A stretch of 21,912 nucleotides of DNA. It comes from a virus. The DNA lies in IMG/VR virus record IMGVR_UViG_3300044858_005737, positions 1 through 21,912 of that record; one strand, given 5' to 3'. Below, piece after piece: positions 1 to 10,000 of the stretch. The notes below the pieces were generated by a model. The model searched no databases. It was given only the letters and a program-made list of their open reading frames with translations, and had not been told where the DNA came from. Every line of letters starts with the position of its first letter. The first letter of the stretch is position 1. Both the position numbers and the translations under genes were made by a program.

Positions 1-378
1 CAGGAGACGTGGGACCGCCAGATGGATGAAGATATTCGGCCTGTGCTGTTCGCAATCGTCAACGACTCATTTGAGGCCAAGAAGACGCTTCGCTTCAATG
101 CCGGACTACAAGTGAAGTCACTTGTGGCATCGGATGTTGCAACAGCAATTGATGCACAAATCCAGCGAATCAATCAAGTAAACGAGCTCATGATGGCAAA
201 AATCATTGATGCAGCGAATGCAATTACGCAGACAAAGTCAGAATCAACAGATGAGCAAAAGCAGTCAGCCCTTCGTCGTGAGATAATCGAAACATACGCC
301 AATTTCATGGCCAAAGACCAGCAGGAAATGGCTGACGATGAAGCACGAGTCTCTTGGTTCATTGGTCAAGTGAATTAG
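1..378 (+). CDS. C-terminal end of a phage head gene, left-truncated (possible portal protein)
   Basis: The reading frame is open from base 1 and ends at TAG 376-378, so the window holds only the last 125 codons. An ATG at 22 exists, but the frame continues upstream and the only Shine-Dalgarno-like sequence (AGGAG at 2-6) lies 15 bases from it, too far. I therefore read this as the tail of a longer protein. The visible part is helical and polar, with a long predicted amphipathic or coiled-coil stretch rich in Gln, Glu, Asp and Lys, no cysteine and no membrane segment. HK97-type phages commonly order their genes portal, protease, capsid, and the next gene starts with a prohead protease, so a portal C-terminus is the positional guess. 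No portal motif is visible in this fragment. It carries no LSSGxR motif. Confidence 0.75.
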   Translation, partial: QETWDRQMDEDIRPVLFAIVNDSFEAKKTLRFNAGLQVKSLVASDVATAIDAQIQRINQVNELMMAKIIDAANAITQTKSESTDEQKQSALRREIIETYANFMAKDQQEMADDEARVSWFIGQVN

Positions 379-412
379 CGACCAATTTCAGTAAACGGAC
401 AATCCATATTGG
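361..412 (+). promoter_or_regulatory. Inverted repeat spanning the stop codon of the first gene, with a competing third arm
   Basis: ATTGGTC (361-367) and GACCAAT (380-386) are a perfect 7-bp inverted repeat with a 12-base loop that contains the TAG stop of the upstream gene. A second ATTGG at 408-412 could pair with the same CCAAT arm (382-386), so two mutually exclusive hairpins can be drawn. No U-tract follows, so it is not a canonical intrinsic terminator. It might be an RNA processing or weak regulatory element, or chance. Confidence 0.25.
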
Positions 413-483
413 AAATACTTGCAGTAGAGCCATAACCAGTGGTTTATTATTTCGTGAGACGTTAAAAGAAAGCACCCAAATCG

Positions 484-1011
484 ATGTCATTTGATTCGTT
501 TGAATACAAAACAACATCTGAGTACGCCGAGAGCGTGAAAGCCGGCGCCATCAACCTTGATGAGGCTCAGGGAATTGTTGAGTGTTTTGTTGCTGGCATC
601 GGCAACAAGGACAGCGTTGGCGACATTGTCTCAAGCGGAGCGTTCACGAAGAGCCTGATGCGTCGCAAGCCACGTGTCGTTTGGGGCCACAACTGGAATG
701 ACCCAATCGGCAAGGTGCTTGAGATCTACGAAGTTGGCCCGAACGACAGGCGCCTACCACTAAAGATGAAGATGGCCGGAATTGGTGGCCTCTTTGCTCG
801 CGTCCAGTTCAACCTTCAGTCCGAAAAGGGCCGCGAGGCATTTGCCAATGTTGCATTCTTTGGTGAGGAGCAGGAGTGGTCAATTGGCTACAAGACACTC
901 CGCGCGCAGTATGACCAGAAGTCTCAAGCCAACATCATCCACGAACTTGAACTATACGAAGTGTCGCCAGTCCTCCATGGCGCAAACCAACTAACTGGCA
1001 CAATTTCGGTC
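484..1011 (+). other. HK97-type prohead (head maturation) protease domain of polyprotein 1
   Basis: Residues about 1-176 carry the pattern of caudoviral prohead serine proteases: GDIVSSGAF near residue 50, a His in the VVWGHNW strand (H69), a Ser in EWSIGYKT (S133), and the closing strand ELYEVSPVLHGAN (about 155-167). H69 and S133 are the likely catalytic His/Ser pair of the herpesvirus-assemblin-like fold, and an acidic residue in the H-E-L-E segment (153-156) may complete the site. Family members cut scaffold, capsid delta domains and internal head proteins once the prohead is assembled, and then cut themselves. The domain heads a 3322-residue protein, so it may act in cis on the rest of the chain. 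Confidence 0.88.
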
Positions 1012-4000
1012 AAGGCTGACGACCCATACGCAATGGACCCAATGTATGGTCCAGCGACGACAATGGTGAAGCCGAAGCCAGAGCCAGATGCAATGGCGAT
1101 GCAGAAAATGATGGAAACGCAGTTGAGCGAAATGCTCGGCATGAAGGTGTCCGTCGTTGAGTTTGATGAGCAAAACGTCACATACGCAAAGCCAGATGCC
1201 GATGGCGGAATGCAGAAGTACAAGTGCCCATACATGCGCGATGGTGGGCGATTTATGTTTGGCGCTCCAAAGCCGGTAATTATTGCTCCAGCGGCCGGTG
1301 TTCCAGTTATGCCGAATATGCCAATGCCGGCAAACGAGCCACAGCGAGTTATGCGCCCAACGCAGATGCCGGGAATTCCAGTGGCCATTAAGCCAGGTAC
1401 GTCTGGAATGGTCATGGTTCCGCTTCCTCCAGTTCAGTACGAGAACCAACCAGCACAGGGTCCAGTTGACAAGAACAACCTTGACAAAGAAGAGGCCGAC
1501 CTACGCGATGCTCTTCTAAAGATCGTTAAGCGCCATGGCAGGTTCAATGAAGATTCGTCTGGTGTATGGGCTGGTTACAAGCCGGCAGCAGAGAACTACG
1601 TCGCAAAGATTGGCGTGAAGTGCGCAAACTGCGTCTTCTACGAGGGCGGCAGCACGTGCAAGATCATCGCAATCCCAGTTGAGCCAGAGGGCAAGTGCAG
1701 ATTTGCCGTCATCCCTAAGGGCGTCGTGGTTGCCGACCCAATGGCAAAAAAGCAGTACGACATGGAGAGTGGCGCCGACGAGCAGGATTACGTAGAGGAA
1801 CTTGAAGAGAAGTACCCCGGTGAACTCGCTGTTGCCGCTGTTCGCGGAGCACTGAAGCGCCGAAGGGGCAAGAACAGCAAGTACAAGATGCTGAGCGAGT
1901 ATGGATCGTCCGACGACAAGGGTGACATGCCATATGTCATTCCAGTGACGCCGAACGAGGCATTTGCCGTAAAGCAGGCACTTGACCCGATCTTTGACTA
2001 CTACCGCGCAGAGACATTCGTTGACATTGATGGAATCATCATCAAGTCAGGCGCATCGTTTGACATGATTGAAGCAGTTGACAACGCGCTTCAGAATGTA
2101 AAAAAAAAAGCGCTAAGTAAGCCGGAGGAAAAGTCACTCGGCTACCGAATCGGCAGGGCCGTCGGCAGTCGCCTCGCAGATCGCCCATCAATTGGCAGGG
2201 GTGGTAAGGGGCGCCGACGTGGGCTTGATGTTGATCTGCCAACCGGAGGGAATCCGGGTTCGCGCAAGCCAACGGGTAGCAACTTTGACCCAGACAATGA
2301 CGGGTGGGTTGACGAAGGAACGACAAGACCGCGATTCGTTGGCGCAAGAACACCTCAGCCAAATGCAGCAGCAGCAAGAACGGTGGCTCCGCAACAAGAA
2401 AGACGATCAGTTGCTGACCGCCTAGCGAGTTCGCGCGACCTAAATCGCCACGGCCTGCCAAATGAAAATCCAGACATGTTGGATCCGCGTGAGGCGGAAA
2501 AGCGCCGTGAGTTTGATGGAATTTCAAACAACTGGCTCAAGTCAGGTAGCGGCTGGAAATCAAAGCCACGCAAGGAAGGCGACAGGACAAGCAGCCCTGA
2601 TTTACTACGCGGACGCGAACTCGGCGAAAACCAAGCGCGACTTTCTTGGAATGGCTCACGCACCGGAAATCTGCGGAGACCCAGAGGGTTTGACGAGCAG
2701 GATAGGTCATCCGATGATTACTTTGACTGGTATTACGGCCATGTCAACAGGATGGGTTCCTTCCTGTCCGCCCTCAACAGAATGGATCCGGCAACCGCAA
2801 AGCGCCGGATATCTCCAGACGAAAAGCGCGGTATTGAGGAATCAATAATTGACAGCGTTGCGTCCAAGGTTCCCGATCTATCCGGCAATAGACAGGAAGA
2901 CGAACGCCTCAAGATGTGGCTTGAGATGAACGGCTTTGATGGCCGTCTCTCATCTGGTCAGCGCAATAAAGAACCAAAGAAATTCACCGAGCGCGCAGTT
3001 GTGCCATTTGATCCATACGGCGATGACTTTGACCCAGATAACCCATACGGGGATGAGAATGAGCCATTCCAGTTCGGCGGAAGATCAGGCGAAGACTTCT
3101 ATGACATGGTCATTGAAGAATTCCTTGGTCCCGAGGCACCACGCGATCGCATGTCGTCAGGACGCCGTCAAGACGATGAACGGGCAACAGATGAGGAACT
3201 CCTTCGTGATTATGAAGAGCAGGTCAGGCTTGGTAAGGCTGGTCCGCCAACCGATGAAGAGCTTGAGCAGGAATATCAGCAGTGGGTCAATAAGTTCCTT
3301 GATGAACGAGAGTTAGATGAGCCGATTCGCCCATCTGATAAAGAACTCATGGCCGAATATGAGCGCATGATCGAAGAGGGTGAATTGCGCCCACCGACTG
3401 ACGAGGAACTTGAAGCAGAGTACCAAGACAGACTACGTCGCGGCGAAATTGACGAATCGGGCGAAGATGCAAGAAATGATATTGGCCGCCTATCGTCCGG
3501 CTATCGCTCCTACCTCGCCCAGCCAGAGGAGCGTCGGACTCCAAGGCAGGTACAGAAATACGATGGCTATGTTGCCGCATCGCTTTCATCGGGTAAGCGC
3601 AAGCCATCAGCACCAGCAAATGCTGATGAGCAAGGCGAATTGATTCTAAAGGGATCGCCGAAACTACAGGAAATTTACGATCGTTTTTCGGAGGAAGTAA
3701 TTGCTGCGCTTGAAGCAGCGATGCAGGATCCGACTGGTGTGAAGTGGGAAATTCCATGGCGCACAACGAGCGCACCACGTAACCCGGTCACTGAAAAGCC
3801 ATATACCGGAATTCGCTATAACTTGGTCTTGCTGAACGCGGTCAAGATGAGCCGTGGATACGATACCTCCAAGTGGGCCGGTGCCGCACAGTGGAGGCGC
3901 CGCAACCAGATGCTTCGTGGTGACCGTAGTGCTGTTGTGGAAATTGATGAGGAGCGTGGCGTTGACATTCTTGTTCCACAGGTAGTTGATGGCCGCAAGA

Positions 4001-7000
4001 CAGGCAACTATTACGTGCGACGCGTCTACAACGTCGCAGACGTAAAGGGCCTACCTGAGAGCGAATACAAGAAGGAAGAACCAATTAACCCAGATCAAGC
4101 CGCAAAGGAACTTGATCAGGCAATCAACAATGAGATTCGGCCAAAGATCAAAACCGGCTCGGATGATGGCGCATTCTATAGGCCAAGTGAAGATGTCATT
4201 TACATGCCCGACTTTGAGTCGTTTGTGAGTGCAGAGAGATATTACTCAACCCTCCTGCACGAAACGACTCACTGGACTGGGCACCCAACAAGAAACGACA
4301 GACCGCAGAGAAATCTCTTTGGCACACCAGAGTATGCCTATGAGGAACTCATTGCTGAAATCGGAGCATCGCAGGCGCTGTCGCTATTCGGACTGACACT
4401 TGGCCCACGCGAAGACCACGTTCAATACCTGAAGAGTTGGGTTAGCTTGCTCCGCGAAGACAAGGACGCACTCCGTAGGGCAGTGGATGAGGCGCAAGAA
4501 GCAGTTGACGCGATGCTTGAGAAGTCGCCGACAATGCGCCGCTTCTACGGCGTCCAAGAGTCAGAAGTCACGGCAAGACGCGAGGGATTTAGGCGCCGCA
4601 AAATCGGCGTTGAACTCCCAATGGCCGAAGGCATGGAGGGGAGCGAAAGGATCAAGGGCGGCAAGAAAGCCGGCAAGATGCCGACTAGCGGTCCAGTTTC
4701 TGGATACCCGACAGAGATGCTGTCTAGTGGTCGTCGTCTCAGTGCAGGACAGCGAGACTCTCTCCCGACACATGCAAGTGGACTCTCTCGGGAAGAACGC
4801 GATATCTACGAGCCATTTGGCGCTTCGCAGAGGGGTAGAGATGGCCGAGTCATGGACCTCGGTGGACGTCTCTCAAGTGGCGCTAAGCGCGGCCCAATAA
4901 AGGACAGAAACGGCAAGGGAGAGATTGAACGTACACCGGATGATGTCTCGGTGCGTGAAATATTTGATTTTTCCTTTGATCCGACCGACCAGCAGCGCGA
5001 CATTCTTGACACGCTTCTCGCAGTTGTGTTTGGCAAAACTGGAAAGAAGACGGGTGTCGTATCAGTATCTGCAGGCGCCGGAACCGGAAAGACAACAACA
5101 CTCAAGACAGTAATGAAGGGGATTGACAGGCTATTTGATTTTGGAATATTTGATCGACTGAAGGGCGATGCCAAAGACAAGGCAATAGCAGATAAAAAAG
5201 ACTATCTTGACAAGTTTTATCCGGAGATGATCAAGAAGGCAATCAAAGATGCCAAGATTTCCGGAAAGACCAAACTCGCCAATCTCAGCGACGATGAATT
5301 TTCAACAGTCATAAAGTCGCTCCAAAGCGAAGCAAAGAAACTCAAGGGCTTTTACATCGTGTTCGGCAAGAAGAACGAAGAGGACGCCGATGTTGAGTTC
5401 CCGGAGAACACTGCCGCCTCCACGCTTCAAAAACTTGCGTGGTGGGGTCTTAGGAGGGGCATCGGCGACGAACTATACGGTCGCGGAATGCGCAAGAAAA
5501 TTGCGCTCGGCATGCTCAAGAAGCGCAAGCACCCAAAGTCAAAGGCTGGTCCAAAAAAAGTCACCTTTGTAGACGCACAGGGTAATGAAGTTGAGTTTGA
5601 CGGAATGAATCCAGGTTGGAGAGAACTTGGGTACAAGATGGTTACCAACGGAATCAGCGTTGATAAATATCTTGATCTAGAGAAGCGTGCAGAAGAAATC
5701 GCAACAAGACTTCGCGCAGGAGAACAAATACCGGATGCAGAGAACCCATTTGCACAGACAGTAAATGGACAGCGTTATCTCTTGACCAACTCTCAGTTGG
5801 GGTCAGTTCTGTTTCGCGCACTCAGCAACTTCCTGCTGAGCGGCGACGATGAGCCCTCGGCTAAGCACTTCATGAATACAAAAGTGCAGGAAGAACAACT
5901 TCAGTACAAAATCAACAATGGAATTACTGTTGCCGCCGATGATATCTCGTACCCCGAAATCAGCCAACTTGCTGTTGATGCGATCAAAAAACTCTGGGAC
6001 GACATGCGCGATGATAATAGTTCGCTACTCCCACACCAAGGCGCTGTTGAGAAACTATGGGCACTAACACGCCCGTCGCTCAAGTCAAGCCCCGGCATGA
6101 TTCAGCATGCAAGCAAGGAGCAGGTGCGTGTTCCGCAAGCATCAGGGCTCCTAAAGCGCGCAGAAGAAGAAGCAAAGAGAATATTCAATGGAAAAATTGA
6201 CGATTTCAAGATTGCAGAAGCGATGGCCTCGCTCGTAATTGAGCCAGGTGACCTTGATGGAAAGAAAGCCAAAGATTTCACTGGATATGTGGTAATCAGC
6301 GCAAATCGTTCGCCAAATGGTCAGTGGACAATGACCGTTGCCAAGCCATATGGAGCAGACCCAAAGGACCCCGCAGCGCTAACAATGATTGACGAAGCCC
6401 AAGACATGAACGAAGTCATGCTCAGGGTGCTGCAGGATAATGCCGATGAGGTCCCTCTCGTTATGGTGGGAGACCCGCGACAAGCAATCATGGCTTGGCG
6501 TGGAGCAATGGACGTGTTGTCTGCCACGGATGCAGATTACGGATTGGCGCTTACTGAGTCATTCCGCTACGGGCCACTGATTGCTCACATGGCAAACATA
6601 ATTCTGGCGCAAGGGAACTTGGATGACCTTGATACCAAGGGCGAACGCACATTTGCACACGTTGTCGGTAGGGCCGATGACCTCATTAAAAAACTATTTA
6701 CATTTGAGGGAATTGGTGGAGAAGACAAGCTCCAAGAGCGTGTGTCGCATATTCAACACGTATTCCAGACTGAACTTGCGGAACTTGCGGCTGCCCGTCC
6801 AGAACTTGGCATCAAGAAAGATTCCGATGGTCTCTACAAGTTAACTGAATTGCGGAGTAGGGACAAAACTGCATTTGAGAATGCCGCAAGAGAATTCCGC
6901 GACATGCTTACTACTAGGGCACAGGGAACATTCATCGGCCCGGACGATGATGTTGATGCAATTCTTACAGCAACGAATGCTGGGATTATTGACGCTGCTA

Positions 7001-10000
7001 TTCAGTTTGCGCTCAGCCCTGCGGGTCAACGTTCTCGTGTTGGTGGAAAGCCAACGGCTGTTGTCATTCCGGCAAGTAGATGGAAAGAAATGGTTGATCT
7101 ACTTCGTCATGTTCAGTACGTTCAGCAGCAAGACAAATCAAAGTGGACAAAGCCAGAGCCATCATCGCTAATCGGAGATGAGTGGGAGTGGGACAAGATT
7201 AAAGGCATGACAAATTCGTCTCAGCATGGACCACTGCGTGCACTATTGAATCTCGTAACAAAGCCAATTGCCGGCGAAGATAAACCATTCAGCGCAAGCA
7301 CATGGCTAAAAATGTTCCAAGAAACAAGGACAGACACACCACTTGAAGGTGCGCCACTTCCAATTCAATTCATAAAGTCAAGAAAAGAACTGCGACTTAC
7401 TGATCTGGTTGATCACCCAGAAAGGAACGGCGACAATCTCGCTGGTGCAGACTTGGCAAAAATTGCCGCACGAACAGGAAAAGGCCAAGGCCAAGGAACG
7501 GGAGATCAGTCAAAGAGTCGCGAGGCGCGCTACAACATAATCCCAGATCCATTGAGCGCTGATACTAAACGAGTTTATTACACACTTGACTTCTCGGAAG
7601 ACGACGCATGGAACGGCCGTGTGTTCATAAGTGGAGGTGGCGCTGCAGGCGCCAAGCAGGATAAACAACGTAATACACAAGGCGGTGTCGGCCAATATCA
7701 CGATGATATTCAACGTGCAGTTCAAAAACTCATTGATGACGGCGTAATAACAGCCAGCGAAGCACGCTTCATGCCAGAAATATCCAAAATCAAGACCAGG
7801 GACGGTGAGTCACGCGCTGAAGACGCATTCGTCATTCAGGGATCTGGACGCACCGAAGCAGAACGCAATGACAGGACAGCCTTCATCGTGTCGCGTATTG
7901 GGACGATGGTTAGACAGAGCGCCTCCGGACAAGTTGGCGACATGGAGATCATGACGGCAACTACCGCCAAGGGCAAAGAGTGGGATCGCGTGAGGCTATG
8001 GAAAGACTTCACGCCACCGCAAAAGCCTTTTAAGTGGGATACGGCGTCACCGGAAGAACGCGAAAGACAGGTCGCCAAGACACTTGACTTCTTGACTCCT
8101 CTTGCTGATGGGCGGATGAAGAAGAAGGCAATTTCCCAGATATATGGGATTCCAATGAAGGATCTGGATCGGTACAGTAGGCAGGGAGCACAGGGAAGGG
8201 CCGCCCTGCGGGATCTTCTTAAGCCGCTTGTTGAAGAAAGACTCAAGACGACAAATGCAATAGAGGGCGTTGATTACAGGGAGAAACTCAATCTCCACTA
8301 TGTAGCCATAACGCGCGCCAAGAGAGCTCTTGACATGGGCGCTGCTATGTACAAGATTTACCTTCAGGATGCCAATGAAGTACGTAAGTACGAAAAATCA
8401 ATTGAGGAAGGTCTCGGCGAGGTTGACGAAAACGGAAACCCACGCATTCTTCCTGGCGCAAAGAAACCATCGTATTGGAATCTTCCAAAATCATATGCGG
8501 ATAGGGCGGACGATGATCCGATCTTTGATCCAGATGCTGACGGCGGTGAGCCAATCGGTGATCTACCAACAGTAGATGAGACTCCAGAACAACCAAAGAA
8601 AGGTCGTGGTCGGCCAAAGGCTGAAGAGGATGAAGACATTGTTGGCGGTCCACAATTTGATGACGACGAGGACGAAGATAGTGGGCCAAGTGACAACATT
8701 GATCTTGATAGCGAAGATGATGATGGTGACGAAGCATCGCAAGCATTGTCTTCTGGAAGAAGAGCAGTAGGCGGCGCATCTCCGCGCCCAAGTGCAACTG
8801 GTAGAACTCGTGTCGGCGAACCGGAGCGCACGCTTTCATCCGGTGTCGGCCCACGACTAAGGGAAAGAGGCGAGGCAGCCGGAAGGCCAGCGGCCATGGG
8901 TGGCCGCAGCGGGAGAATGATCAACCGCCTATCCAGCGGGAATCGCAATCTCCAAGTTCCCTCTTACCTATCCGGCCTAGGTGATGAAATTGACGACGAA
9001 GACGTAGCAAGGGCAGCGAATGTATGGAGGGGAATCAGGAATACTGGAATTCCACTGACCATGACAGGTGCGGAGTCCGGCGCAGAGCGGCAACAGAAAT
9101 TTGACCGCGCAATGAAGTCGGTTGGGAGCCAAGTCAAGCAAGGCGGACAAGTCACAGTTGGTGATGTCAGCAAAAACGATCCAGAAGACGCCGCATCCAA
9201 TACCTGGATGCTCCCAGTGTCGCGCCTAATGGAAACACTACGAGTTCCGCTCAACTTTGATGTAGAGCGAGACGAATCTGGTGCGATAGTTAGCACACGG
9301 GCTACGCAGACGCGCTCAATAAACGCAGACGAACTGGCGACGATGCTTGGTCTTCCTCCGCAGGAAGCACAAAAACTCAGGGATCCGCAGGCCGGAATAT
9401 CACACGACGACGTACGGCGTCTGGTTGCCGCTATAGCAAATAGCGACGACTTCCCGGCTTGGCAATACTTCGGTTCGGTCAGTTTCCGTACTGCTGGCCG
9501 TGACGCTGTTGCCCAAAGAGGCGTGATAGGCGAGAACATGAATCGCCGTCTCATGAGAGACAGATTCATTATTGAAACTTTCGGAGAGGACGCCTATCCT
9601 CACTGGTACGACAGAGACGAAGGTCAGTACATCAGCCCAGAAGAGTATGCCGACCTCGGCGAGGTGAGCCCATCTGCCAAGTTCCGTGCGTTTGGTTCAT
9701 TTGAGCGCTCTGCCGGCGAACCCACACGGACCCCGTTCTCCGGTGCGGAGGTGGAAATTATGACCAGAGATTATATTGATGCCATGCGCGGAGACGAAGG
9801 CAGGCCAACGCCGATAACGGTCAGCAAAGCTGAAGGAGCGGAAATCAGGAGCAGTTACCCACTAGACAGCCTCCTTGACCATCTCGGCATTGCCCGCGAC
9901 GAGAATTGGACAGAAGAACTGCGCAAACGGATGCAGGCTGCATTTGATACCGACAAAGTTGGCCTATCCGGAACGAACCCAACAGAGCGTAGGGATTGGC

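Larger units (their letters stand above)
2947..8946 (+). repeat. Nine dispersed LSSGxR protein motifs in polyprotein 1
   Basis: Positions of the first base (residue): 2947 (L822, LSSGQR), 3151 (M890, MSSGRR), 3490 (L1003, LSSGYR), 3583 (L1034, LSSGKR), 4720 (L1413, LSSGRR, followed at once by LSAGQR at 4738), 4870 (L1463, LSSGAK), 8746 (L2755, LSSGRR), 8833 (L2784, LSSGVG), 8929 (L2816, LSSGNR). A degenerate LASSR lies at 2422 (residue 647). They sit in polar, disordered-looking linkers: none falls inside the protease, ArdC core or helicase core. The codons differ at every site, so this is a protein-level signal. Most likely a protease cleavage site; it could instead be a docking or scaffold-binding motif. 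Confidence 0.85.

Noticed and set aside
22-378. A complete small gene starting at ATG 22
   Set aside because: The frame is open back to base 1 and no ribosome site is suitably placed, so a left-truncated longer gene is more likely.
2100-2480. Two separate genes divided at the ten-A run
   Set aside because: The frame is continuous, and after GGAGGA (2124-2129) no ATG, GTG or TTG stands at a usable distance in the main frame; the next in-frame ATG is at 2476. A homopolymer sequencing error cannot be fully excluded.
4487-4900. 137-residue + strand ORF in another frame
   Set aside because: It is an Arg/Ala-rich overlap of the ArdC-helicase linker in the main frame, without supporting features.
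8964-9569. 201-residue minus-strand ORF, and similar shadows at 15056-15619 and 20078-20611
   Set aside because: All oppose the two long coding frames, have no Shine-Dalgarno context that I can see and no family signature.
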